Assembly: GCA_015680685.1 (NCBI GenBank) | Contig: MNCI01010525.1 | Location: 205,382-234,493, forward strand | DNA: 29,112 bases | DNA from: Gnetum montanum | Lineage: Eukaryota; Streptophyta; Gnetopsida; Gnetales; Gnetaceae | Reading direction: 5' to 3' | Shown: piece by piece, positions 1 through 8,941 of the stretch | Numbering within the stretch: the stretch's first letter is position 1 | How the letters are laid out: every line of letters starts with the position of its first letter | The notes under the pieces: generated by a model | The model's input: the letters and a program-made list of their open reading frames with translations, nothing else | Databases searched by the model: none | Told to the model about the DNA's origin: nothing | Translations under genes and position numbers: made by a program

Positions 1-280
1 CTGCAAGGTTTATCCAATCAAGTTCGTCTTTATTGCCGTACACAACTTGGGTTCAGGTTACAAGCTGCTCGAATAAAGAGCCGTTCACTCTAGGACTCCT
101 ACTGCGGGCACATGGGAAAAATTCTAACTCTGGAGTGATCAATCTGCTAGAGCTTTGCTACTTCTAGCCAGGATTGGGAAATGAAGGAAGTGCCACCTCT
201 TATTTATAGATATGGCAGCGGGACGCTATATCGCAGGGGAAGACGCGATATCGCGGCCCAGTGCATGTCGCGTCTCATCA
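1..280 (-). mobile_element. Reverse-oriented Gyp-family LTR fragment (truncated by window edge)
   Basis: Read on the minus strand, this begins at 280 with TGATGAG, the same start as the intact LTR at 6287. It continues through GATATCGC-type motifs, a TATAAATA box (complement of 201-208), the R-like segment and an AATAAAG motif, and runs off the window at position 1. Identity with the forward copy is about 86% by eye, lower than between the two LTRs of Gyp1, so it probably belongs to another family member rather than being a copy of the adjacent LTR. It abuts a forward LTR missing its first 80 or so bases, as expected if this element inserted into the U3 of the Gyp1 5' LTR. Inversion is the alternative. 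Confidence 0.82.
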
Positions 281-1239
281 TCGCGTATGCGATATCGTGG
301 TCTGCTGCCATATCTATAAATAAGAGGCAGCTCTCCCTTGTTTCCTCATCCTGGGCTAGAAGTAGGGAAACTCTGGCAGATTGATCACTCCAGGGATAGA
401 ATATTTTCCATGTGCCCACAGTAGGAGTCCTAAAGCGAACGGATCTTTATTCGAGTAACATTGTACTTGAACACAAGTTGTGTATGGCAATAAAGACGAA
501 CTTCCTGGATAAACCTTGCAGTGCATGGAATAGGATTTATTTATTGCTTTCTCTCTTAGTAATGCAATATGATTACGACTTGATTACGAGCATCTAAGGA
601 TGTGTACGGTTAGTCAAGGAATCCATTGCTCATTGCAACGTGGTATGAGTATGACTTGATTACGAGCATCTAAGTGTGACTACTTGGTAACCAAGTGGCG
701 TATCCAGGATCTATGCTTGGTAATCCCAATGGTAGTCGTGCACGAAGGATGTGTATGGTTAGTCAAGGAATCGGCTGCTCATCTCACTTAGGCTAGATTA
801 GCTTTCTCAACCCTTTCCTCCTAGTTAAGTGCCTCAGTACGACCACTTCGAGCACGTGCGTTACGTGTTGTAATCCTAGTGATGATTAGCGTTTGGTAGC
901 CATGGTTGCATCGGTTCAGGGTGTGTATGGTAAGTGGGAATGGATGCTGATGCTAGGTAATTTAGAATTAGTCATTAGTTAGAGTTAGTAATTAGTTTCT
1001 CAACCCTTCACCTTGTTAGCATAGGAGACATAAAACATAAAAAGCTATAAAAATCATATACCTTGGACTTAATTAACCATACATCATGACAACTACAAGT
1101 AAGTCTGGGAAGACAACGAATGGTTAACCTTAAGTGTTCCATGAGGCGTGTAGGCATTTAGTTTGTGGAGTTCGACCGAATCATGCGTGCTATGCTCATA
1201 TTCGTATGGTTGAGTGTAGGGGTACCTCGCCACTCATCA
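281..1239 (+). repeat. Gyp1 5' LTR (5'-truncated)
   Basis: It matches the 3' LTR at 6370-7139 from the first base shown and ends CACTCATCA directly before the PBS. The first 83 or so bases are missing or displaced by the reverse LTR on the left. It is longer than the 3' LTR over the shared part. One extra block, about 565-745, contains a second copy of the GACTTGATTACGAGCATCTAA segment and a CTTGGTAACCAAG palindrome. Another, about 1095-1135, is absent from the 3' LTR. Remnants of the extra blocks also occur in the Gyp2 LTR, so part of the difference looks like loss from the 3' LTR. An AATAAA motif lies at 489-494. Confidence 0.9.
315..323 (+). promoter_or_regulatory. TATA box of Gyp1 5' LTR
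   Basis: TATAAATAA, conserved in the reverse LTR (complement of 201-208) and in the 3' LTR (6404-6411). It is preceded by the palindrome-rich U3 and followed by the strongly conserved R-like segment. Transcription would start about 25-35 bp downstream; this start is inferred. Confidence 0.65.
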
Positions 1240-1240
1240 T

Positions 1241-1258
1241 TGGCACCGTTGCTGGGGA
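1241..1258 (+). other. Primer-binding site, tRNA-Asp type
   Basis: TGGCACCGTTGCTGGGGA begins one base after the LTR end. It differs by two C-to-T or G-to-A type transitions from TGGCGCCGTTGCCGGGGA, the complement of the plant tRNA-Asp 3' end that Athila elements use as primer. This fixes the LTR boundary and the direction of the element. Confidence 0.8.
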
Positions 1259-1379
1259 CTAAGTGTTTGTGCGCTAAGTAGGACATAAGAGATCATTTAC
1301 ATCGTTGGGAGCTTAACGAACCTTAGGGTTAATCATGAGAAAAATTTTATAATGGTAATTAGCACACCTATAAGACATC

Positions 1380-3430
1380 ATGTCTTCTTCTTCTTCTTCT
1401 CACAAGAGCAACTCACCACCTAAGGATAATCAAAAAGACAGTCAGTAATCAAAAACACATAGCCGAAATCAGCCAAGTCCTAAACAATACTGAATAGTCT
1501 ATACTCATCCCGATGAGTATATTCCAAACTTCACTTTTATCCTCCATCAAGATGAACAATTGCGCTGGAGAGATCTGCAAGGTAACATCATGTTACCTCC
1601 AGATCATGTAGTCCCTAACATCCTTCTCCGTGCCTTGCCACAGATTGGCATGACAGAATCATATGTTGAATACGTTGTAGCCAATTTTGACGTGAGGGAT
1701 TACCATCCCATAGATTTACAACGTATGAGGGACACAAGGTAGGAGAGCCAACATACACTGTTGAAGGGCAAAGAGGTCCTACACGTCCTTAGCAAAATAG
1801 GAGATGATGGGCCCATTATCACGGGTCCTCTAATGAATGATGTTCCCCCTCCTAACGATGGTGAGGAGGTTGGGTATCAGAACCTACGATCAATGATACA
1901 TAACATTGGTTCTAACCCCCGTGAATGCCAACTGTTCACAGAGGGAACAACAACTTATGCTAAGTACGGGCACTTAGATCTTCACCACGATCGAGGTTGA
2001 AGAAGTCGAAGAGAAGGTAGGAAACATCACCATGGCGATGGTTCTCCTTCGTCTTCCCCTTCTTCACATCACTCACCCTCTCCTTTCACCTCTAGGTGTA
2101 ATCATTAAGAGCATAACGGAGAGGATAAAGGTAAGAAAAATGAGAGACCTCGACGAGAGAGTCGAGAGAGAGGACAAGGGCATAAACGAAGGGAAAGTAG
2201 GGACCAACAAAGACATCATAGGCGTCATGAAAGAGATGATCATGACGAGCCCCTACTTGCAACCCGAAGTATGCTTGATATAACGGAGGTAGTTAAAATT
2301 CCCACAAGGCATTTAAAAGATAGTCGGATAAGGTGTTTAGACATGAATAACATTCCACGCTTTGAGGGGGGATACAATGTCGATCCGCAACATAATTTAC
2401 AGGCATTCTATGATGCCTACACCTTGCAAAACATTGAGAACGAGTGGCAGAAACTTAAGTTGTTTCCTAGGACACTCACCAAGGAAGCAGAGAGCTGGTA
2501 TCAGTCCTTAGAATCGAAGACCATTAGGAGGTGGAGTATGATGCTAGAACTCTTCAATGATAAGTATCAAACATACTCTAAAGTATCCAATTTGCATAAG
2601 TAGATCTAGGGATGGAAGCAAGGAAATCATGAACCCTTGGATGCTACCATGGCTTGCTACTACACATTGCTACATCGTTGCCTAGGCCATGGATACGCTC
2701 AACAAGATCAACTCTACCACATCGTAGATGGGCGTAGATCTACCACTATGACCATCCTAAGGGATGTTGTCTAATCATCTCACATCTATAGGAGTCTGGT
2801 GTGTATGCACTTAATCCTAGACTCAACCAACGGTAGACACCCCGAAGGTTACCTTATCCCCAAGGTAACCCAAGATAGTTCCACCAACCATTAACGTATT
2901 ATCCAAGTGGAACTCCACCACAACCCATCGGACAGCATCAACAGTGCCAATACCCATAGTCATGGGGGATGCCATCACTGAAACATCAATACCCTTACCG
3001 GTAGCCTAGCCCTTATGGATATTATGTGCAGCAGCTGATTTTTCCAAGTGACTCTATGAGTCACACAACTCCCCACTGTCACTACCAAGTTCAGGAGTAC
3101 TTTAGAAGGACTCCTTCTCCTTCGAGAGATACTCCATACCCACACCATTCTCCAAATCCATCCACACCTCTTCCACCTATAGTTCTCATAACACCTCCTA
3201 CTCCAACAATGCAAGGGGAACTTCCTCTTCAACTGTAGCAACGTCATGCTGTGAGAGCTATAAATATTCAACCTACTGCTAGTTTTGACAATTATAAAAA
3301 CAGAAGACCCTTCTTCAGAACCAAAAGCCTAGAAAAACTCTTGCAATAACAAGCGGTTGAGGCCATGTATACTCCTCCACCATCTAAGACTTCGAAGCAC
3401 CCTTCCATCCAATAGAGCTTAACACATACG
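1380..3430 (+). pseudogene. gag: Gyp1 gag remnant
   Basis: One reading frame runs from ATG 1380 (Met followed by a serine run) to about 2776 with only in-frame stops, for example at 1740, 1998, 2601 and 2607, and no evident frameshift. An N-terminal block around 1550-1740 contains RWRDLQGN and PPDHVVPN. Next is an arginine/aspartate/serine-rich stretch (about 2130-2250, including RRESRERGQGHKRRESRD). The capsid-like Retrotrans_gag domain (2343-2600) contains FEGGYNVDPQHNLQAF, ESWYQSLE and ELFNDKYQ. After about 2776 the frame shifts into a Pro/Gln/Tyr-rich linker that leads to the protease. I saw no CCHC zinc knuckle. The capsid core is closely matched in Gyp2 at 12660-12905. Confidence 0.85.
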
Positions 3431-3433
3431 GTT

Positions 3434-4063
3434 ATGTTAATGCATACCGTAACTGACTGGATCAAGGTAGGCCACCTTCCCAGGAAACTAACTAACCCTG
3501 AGAGTCCCTTAATCTACCTTCAAGTCACCGAAAATGAACCACATAGGGCTCTTCTTGGCTTAAGTTCCGGAGTCAACTTAATTTCACAAGAGATGTATCA
3601 CACCTGGAACTTGACACAACTCAAGAAGAGCAACATTCAACTAGAGGTAGCAGACTAGTCCATCATCATTCCCTTGGGATTGGTGGAGGACATCATAACC
3701 ACTGTGTGTGGTTGGTCCTACCTAGCTGACTTCCTAGTGATTGAAGTGAACAACAATGAAGGGGACTTTCCAATTATAATGGGAAGGACATGGATAAGCA
3801 CAGTAGACGCATGTCTTAGGATCCACAATCTTTCCTTGGAAATCTCTAAGATAAAAATTTATGGAAAGATTGAGAAGAGGAAAGTTCCATGCATCACATA
3901 CAGTGATTCATTGAGTGATGACATGGAGGAAATGCCTCCATGCAATAGGTGTGCCCTTGAAAATATGAAACAAAGATGCATGTATGTAGCAACCACACAA
4001 CCAGTAGTAGACACCCTGTGGTTGACAGCTACTAGAAGGAGCAACCAAATATGCATGGAATGA
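3434..4063 (+). pseudogene. Gyp1 retropepsin-type aspartic protease remnant
   Basis: Two consecutive open stretches in one frame are separated by a single TAG at 3656. The retropepsin pattern is visible: LIYLQVTENEPHRALLGLSS, then VNLIS, an LKKSNIQLEVAD segment, the PLGLVEDI strand, a DFLVIEV segment and the flap-distal IIMGRTWIST. The catalytic triplet position reads Gly (GGC, 3557-3559) where Gyp2 has Asp (GAC, 14351-14353), so the enzyme would be inactive even without the stop. The sequence continues beyond the domain to 4063 and aligns with the post-protease region of Gyp2 until about 4130, where the pol deletion begins. Confidence 0.82.
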
Positions 4064-4276
4064 ATTGAGGAGACAAGCCATGCCAACAACGAAGGCATAG
4101 ACACGTTGGAATATGAGCGTCGCCAACCTCCACCCCTTAATCTAAGATCATCAATTGGGAGAAGTTGGACACTATTAAGAAATTTAAATAGGTGCTCATT
4201 ATTTCGGATCTCTCCCTTTCCACTCAGTCATGGGGGAGATGGCCACCTATGCTAACCATATGGGGCCCTCCATTCT

Positions 4277-4465
4277 TTTAAGTTTTTGTTTTACACGTTT
4301 TTGTTTTACATATTTTTATTTTACACGTTTTTGTTTTACATGTTTTTTTTACACATTTTTGTTTTACACGTTTTTGTTTTTCATGTTTTTGTTTTACAAA
4401 TTTCTTTAACTTTTCTTGTTTTTGTTTTACAACTTTCTTTAACTTTTCTTGTTTTTATTTTACAT
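4277..4465. repeat. T-rich tandem array (about 17-bp units)
   Basis: The motif GTTTTTGTTTTACA(C/T) recurs about eight times with variable spacing. It is followed by two copies of a longer unit containing TTTCTTTAACTTTTCTTG. The corresponding Gyp2 region (from about 21045) is T-rich but not tandemly expanded. The long open frame here is a by-product of the repeat. Confidence 0.8.
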
Positions 4466-4482
4466 CATCGTTATACTTTTTC

Positions 4483-4484
<2 letters not shown>

Positions 4485-4524
<40 letters not shown>

Positions 4525-4526
4525 TA
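4485..4526. repeat. (TG)n microsatellite
   Basis: There are sixteen to seventeen TG dinucleotides, then one TA interruption and further TG. The array lies immediately after the T-rich minisatellite in the Gyp1 3' noncoding region and is absent from the Gyp2 counterpart. Confidence 0.95.
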
Positions 4527-5926
4527 TTCCATCATGTAAGTTTGTCACCCAATAAGTGTTCGGAATGATGGTATGAACTATTTTCATATTGATTACTAAT
4601 GTTTGGTTTTTACCTTTAAGTCACAATGTTGATACTAAGGTATGTTTCTTTTGATATGGTAGGCAATGAGATCACTTCATCCATCCATCCACCAGTTTTT
4701 ATGGTCTCTCTTGGCTTGGAAATGTACAGTCCTTTTTAATAAAAACTTTAACGAATTGGTGATTAGGCATTTCTCAAACTAAGGAAGGACTCAAGGATTG
4801 AAAAGGGTGTGACTTCAAGGGAACTTGACACATTTGTGTTGGCTGTTCTCTTGGGTGCTTGGATGTTTTTCTTCTTGAGTTTTCTTGTCGTTCCGATGTT
4901 ACCCAATTATCGGAAGCTGAGACAATAAAAATAATCAATTCTTTGCGTGGTGTGGTTCTCACACATAAAAACATAAAACAAAAAAAAAGGGAGAGAAAGT
5001 GAGAATTCAAAGCACACCCCTTAGATGAAATAAACTTGGGCTACAAGCACTGGTTATGGAATCCAAAATAAAAAGGTTCCCTCTAACTAAGGTCCTTCTT
5101 GCTTCCCATTCTCTCCTTTGTTTCATCGGAATGGTGGTGGCTCTTGGAGGAAGCATTCTTGTTACTTCAAGAGGATGGATTGGCCAAATGCATTGATGCG
5201 AAGTCACTGGATGTGGTTTGTTTGAGGCCAGAGTTGAAATGAGATCTGCTAAGTCACATTAATCATGCACCACACAAGGGGTTGTACACCACCTTGTCCT
5301 TGGGATTCCATTCCATTCTCTTCTCTCCATCCTTCTTTCCATTGTTCACCTCATTGTCGGTTGTATCATTAGTGTATATATTTTGGTTGACACATTATTT
5401 TCTTTTCGGTAAATTCTTGTGGTTAAGACTTTAACTTTTGTTCCAAATGACATTCATAGAGCCTACAAACTCTTTGAATGTGGGCTTGTCAGGGCATTAA
5501 GGGCATGAGCTTGCTTTGGGGAGGACCCACTGACATTCCTATTTGGAGAATCCATTAACTTCTTTTCCCTAATATTTTTGCAATTAATTTTATTTTTTTC
5601 ATTACCATCTTAACATCCATCCCATCGATGCTATAGTTGTCCCTTTTTATCTATGTTTCTTTCTTCTTTCCTTTCTCCATTCTAATGCTACCAGAGGTTC
5701 ACGATTAGTCATGGGGGTACGGGGCCCAATTTTTTCGATTTTCTCCTAGCCTCGATTTTTTTTATTTTCTTCCTAACCCCTACACCTTCGGTAGTCATCA
5801 TTAATATATCTCCCGATCCGTATCAGCCATACCACAACCTAGCCAATGAACTTACACTAAAGCAAGGTATTAACTACATTGAAATTCATTTACCCTTGCT
5901 AATATGAGATCGTGTTGTGTGTGCAG

Positions 5927-6094
5927 ATGGAAATCATACAACAATAGGATGGGATTTGGAAGGAACACATGGAATGGAGTAGCGCTACAGCAGCTATGCA
6001 AGGAGCAAGATTGATGATGCACTTACAGATGGACAACAAAGGCACAATATTGTCATTAACAGTAGTAACACTTCTTTCTCTATCTCTTTCTTAG
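5927..6094 (+). pseudogene. Short 3' reading frame with hydrophobic C-terminus (unknown)
   Basis: The ATG follows TGTGTGTGCAG, which resembles a splice acceptor. The frame has 55 codons, is broken only by a TAG at codon 7, and ends at TAG 6092-6094. The N-terminal half is amphipathic (KEHMEWSSATAAMQGARLMM). The C-terminus is a membrane-like stretch (ILSLTVVTLLSLSLS). Athila-type elements can carry a spliced env-like gene in this position, but this frame is far too short to be one and I recognise no domain. It may be a remnant of such a gene or chance. Confidence 0.3.
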
Positions 6095-6126
6095 CTGCAA
6101 ATTAAGGCTTGATGTCAATGTAATAA

Positions 6127-6154
6127 GGTGTTCACCCTTGTTATAATGAACACC
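6127..6154 (+). repeat. Stem-loop, 8-bp perfect stem
   Basis: GGTGTTCA and TGAACACC flank a 12-nt loop, about 130 bp upstream of the 3' LTR. In the RNA it could form a small hairpin. The function is unknown. Confidence 0.55.
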
Positions 6155-6273
6155 GGTTTTGTCAAGTCTTGTAATGATGATCCATTCACATGTCATCCTA
6201 TTAGTTCCATTCCCCTCAATAATTCCATACCTTCCCAATATTTTGTAAGGAACTCAAGGATGAGTTTTCATTT

Positions 6274-6286
6274 AGTCATGGGGGTA
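6274..6286 (+). other. Polypurine tract of Gyp1
   Basis: AGTCATGGGGGTA sits directly before the 3' LTR start TGATGAG, the position where plus-strand priming occurs. The G-run is short and preceded by CAT. The same AGTCATGGGGG core recurs inside the element (2958, 4226, 5707) and in Gyp2 (20989). Confidence 0.65.
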
Positions 6287-6294
6287 TGATGAGA

Positions 6295-6387
6295 TGCGAT
6301 ATCGCAGCCATTGCAATATCACATCCCATGCGATATCACATATGCGATATCGCATCGTCCCCTACGATATCGCGTATGCGATATTGT
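6295..6387. promoter_or_regulatory. U3 array of GCGATATCGC palindromes
   Basis: TGCGATATCGCA is perfect at 6295-6306 and 6343-6354, with one- or two-base variants at 6312-6323, 6329-6340, 6363-6374 and about 6375-6387. That gives six copies in 93 bp, ending about 17 bp before the TATA box. Related copies lie at 225-300 in the head-to-head LTRs. The position suggests transcription-factor sites, but this is inference. Confidence 0.75.
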
Positions 6388-6403
6388 GGTCCACCACTAT
6401 ATC

Positions 6404-6411
6404 TATAAATA
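6404..6411 (+). promoter_or_regulatory. TATA box of Gyp1 3' LTR
   Basis: TATAAATA within ATATCTATAAATAAGAGG, a segment conserved in all three Gyp1-type LTR copies in the window. Confidence 0.65.
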
Positions 6412-7699
6412 AGAGGTGGCTCTCCCTTGTTTCCTCATCCTAGGCTAGAAGTAGGAAAACTCTGGTAGATTGATCACTCCAGAGATAGAATATTTTCCAT
6501 GTGCTTGCAGTAGGAGTCCTAAAGTGAATAAATCTTTATTCGAGCAACATTGTACCTGAACACAAGTTGTGTACGAAAATAAAGACGAACTTCCTAGATA
6601 AACTTTGCAGTGCATGGAATAGGATTTATTTATTGCTTTCTCTCTTAGTAATGTGGTATGAGTACGACTTGATTACGAGCATCTAAGGATGTGTACGGTT
6701 AGTCAAGGAATCGGTTGCTCATCGCACTTAGGCTAGATTAGCTTTCTCAACCCTTTCCTCCTAGTTAAGTGCCTTAGTATGACCACTTCGAGCACGTGCA
6801 TTACACGTGGTAATCCTAGTGATGATTAGCATTTGGTAGCCACAGTTGCATCAGTTCAGGGTGTGTATGGTAAATGGGAATGGATGCTGACGCTAGGTAA
6901 TTTAGAATTAGTCATTAGTTAGAGTTAATAATTAGTTTCTCAACCCTTCACCTTGTTAGCATAGGAGACATAAAACATAAAAAGCTATAAAAATCATGTA
7001 CCTCAGACTTACTTAATCATACACTGTGACAATGTATTCCATGAGGTGTGTAGGCATTTAGTCTGTGGAGTTTGACTGGATCACGTGTGCTACGCTCATA
7101 TTCATATGGTTGAGTGTAGGAGTACCTCGCCACTCATCAGTAATGGATACATGTATTTATATAGGTATTTATTATGCTTATGTCAATTCCAATGCATTGA
7201 CAAAGTAACATTACATTCATGCTAATGTGTTGATGATACTACATCAACATTGATGCATTCATATGACTATAACAATGATATTTATCATACCCCTATAACT
7301 AACTAAAAACTCATCATTGAGTCAATAAAATTGGGATTGGATTATTTACAAAATTAGGAAAGTATGAGATTAATTAACTAATTGGCTCAAGCATCACATT
7401 ATAATAAATCATTCCAAGGTTTACAATTTGAATTATAAAATTAGAAAAATTAAAAAAATGATTTTAGCTAATATGTACAAAATTGGACTAAGGCATATGC
7501 CTCAAGTAGTGTTAGGAGGTGGAGGTTCCTATGGCTTCCATGATGGCTCCTCATGTCTTGGCTCAGGCTATAGCCACCTTGCTACTATTATTACTACTTC
7601 CTTTAGATAGAATGTATGTAGTTACATCTCCTTACTTCTGGGATTACTGATCATCTAGGTAGCTTTATGTAAAGTTGCGATGGTTAGCATATGCTAGGG

Positions 7700-8941
7700 A
7701 AAAGGTAATGCTAGAAATATTTCTTTTGTAAATGAACCAAGTAGCAAATTACTTGCTCTTAATGTCACCCCTTCACTATCTTTTTAAGCTCTTGGTGCTC
7801 TATTATCATCTTGGCTAGGTTCTCTATGGTTGATTGCTAATCTTCAAATTAATATTTGAGAACCTCAAGCTCCACACTTAATATCCCTATCTTCTACTTT
7901 ATGTTCTTATGGATCTTGAACTTGTCTTTATATAATAAGTGCAAGCTGATCATTTACTTTTCTAATTCTAACATTGACCATTCAATAGTAAGCATTTCCA
8001 AATTTTTGTATCAGTGACTAAACAACTTCATGTATTCTATCATCTCTTTGATTTGCAACTCCGTTCTGTATATTTTCACTTTATTGTATCTCCTTGATCT
8101 GCAACTCCTTCATGTAGATTTCCATTTTATTGTATGAATTTATTCCATCAAAGATGGATTTCTATGCACTACCTTTTTGCTAGAGTTGAATAAAGGGAAT
8201 CATTTATTTTATCCTTAATAAGACAAATTCCTTTCTCATTGATTTCTTTGAGCATCCTAACTTGGATCATTTAGTGATTTTTGATCTTCTCATACTTCAA
8301 GAACTTATTTTTCAAGTGGTAATCTCGATAATCAACTTTTTTTTTATTTCTCATACCTTCTTCATCAAGAGATTTCTATTTTTAGTTATCAATCTCCTCA
8401 CATCCTAGTTTACTTTGACCAATTTCTACTATTGGTGGTTAAGATATTCCTTTAACTATTTCTTCTACTTCTTAAACTTAAGCAACCTTCTATGTTCTTG
8501 CCCAAGTTCTTATTTTCTTATAAACTTGATCAAGGTCTTTATTTGTAGTATTCATCATGGTATTTGATAAGGGTGCATTCCAAATGTCTCTCTCCTTATC
8601 CTTTTTAACTTCTTTAGTTTATCTTGAACCTTCTTAAAAGCTTCATTTCTAGTTAGCTCTGGTTTAAAAATTATAGGATTGGAAAAATGAGGTTTAAGTT
8701 GTGAAAATTTAGTGATCAATTGTTCATTAAGATTGGTAGCTTCTTAAATTTATGCTTAAGTAATAAAGAGCTTGATCCTCATCTCCGTGAGTATAGCTTG
8801 GATTGTTGATATGTCTTTCAGGATGTCAAAGTTATCTATAGTTAGTTGCTAGTATTCAATTAATCTTTTTAATACTTTTTCATGCTAGGCTACTATCATG
8901 TCCCTTGAACTATTTTTTATAGATATTTGAATGTTTGCCAT
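7700..8941 (-). pseudogene. Decayed coiled-coil protein gene (unknown)
   Basis: On the minus strand, ATG at 8941-8939 opens a frame (MANIQISIKNSSRDM...) that reads about 125 codons to near 8560. It is interrupted by five stops, and each is TAG or TAA in a Gln-like context, consistent with CAG/CAA to TAG/TAA transitions. Readable parts are Lys/Glu/Leu-rich, for example EATNLNEQLITKFSQLKPHF and VQDKLKKLKRI. Further downstream, in shifted frames, come KLVKVN, RRLITKNRNLLMKKV and IYMKELQIKEI. The composition suggests a long coiled coil, as in some retroelement Gag or host filament-like proteins. I cannot name the family. The downstream end is uncertain. Confidence 0.4.
8044..8135. repeat. 46-bp tandem duplication
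   Basis: Units 8044-8089 and 8090-8135 share the CTTTGAT(T/C)TGCAACTCC and TTATTGTAT ends, with about 80% identity by eye. They lie within the minus-strand coiled-coil relic. Because 46 is not a multiple of three, the duplication shifts that frame. Confidence 0.75.

Larger units (their letters stand above)
1..521. repeat. Large inverted repeat of LTR sequence
   Basis: Arms 1-219 and 304-521 are reverse complements over nearly their whole length (about 86% by eye), separated by an 84-nt spacer rich in GCGATATCGC-like motifs. The left arm begins CTGCAAGGTTTATCC and the right arm ends GGATAAACCTTGCAG. Transcripts crossing it could fold into a hairpin of roughly 220 bp. The left arm may extend beyond the window. 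Confidence 0.9.
4064..6273 (+). other. Gyp1 3' noncoding region
   Basis: There is no long reading frame with recognisable homology. Landmarks are PPT-like AGTCATGGGGG at 4226-4236 and 5707-5717, a T-rich tandem array, a TG microsatellite, a small 3' reading frame (5927-6094) and a stem-loop (6127-6154). Segments 4226-4950 and 5010-5730 align by eye with 20989-21573 and 26671-27310 on either side of Copia2, which identifies those as the same region of Gyp2. Confidence 0.7.
281..7139 (+). mobile_element. Gyp1: non-autonomous Athila-like Ty3/gypsy LTR retrotransposon
   Basis: Order: 5' LTR (281-1239), tRNA-Asp-like PBS (1241-1258), gag remnant, aspartic protease remnant, long noncoding region, polypurine tract (6274-6286), 3' LTR (6287-7139). 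The LTRs end in matching TGATGAG/CTCATCA. Gag and protease align by eye with Gyp2, but where Gyp2 has RT and integrase, Gyp1 passes within about 100 bp (near 4130-4226) into 3' noncoding sequence. All RT, RNase H and integrase sequence is therefore absent and mobilisation would have needed a helper. The base after the element starts a possible target duplication, GTAAT (7140-7144), but the left partner is outside the window or lost. The Athila-like placement is inferred mainly from the RT and integrase of Gyp2. Confidence 0.88.
6287..7139 (+). repeat. Gyp1 3' LTR (853 bp, complete)
   Basis: It starts TGATGAG and ends CTCATCA, which are exact inverted termini. It contains six GCGATATCGC-like motifs, a TATAAATA box (6404-6411), AATAAA (6578-6583) and the U5 shared with the 5' LTR. 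Over a 235-bp block that I compared by eye with the 5' LTR there were about 17 differences, all but one transitions. It is followed by GTAAT. Confidence 0.92.

Noticed and set aside
181-597. Overlapping short frames on both strands near the left end
   Set aside because: They lie in the LTR inverted repeat and cover promoter-type sequence; no codon constraint is evident.
4286-4555. Open frame rich in Phe, Tyr and Val
   Set aside because: It is produced entirely by the T-rich array and the TG microsatellite.
7140-7144. GTAAT as a Gyp1 target-site duplication
   Set aside because: The left copy cannot be checked because the 5' LTR start is missing, so it is mentioned but not called.
7428-7610. 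60-codon open frame with a Gly-rich segment
   Set aside because: No homology recognised, weak start context and no neighbouring evidence. Indistinguishable from chance.
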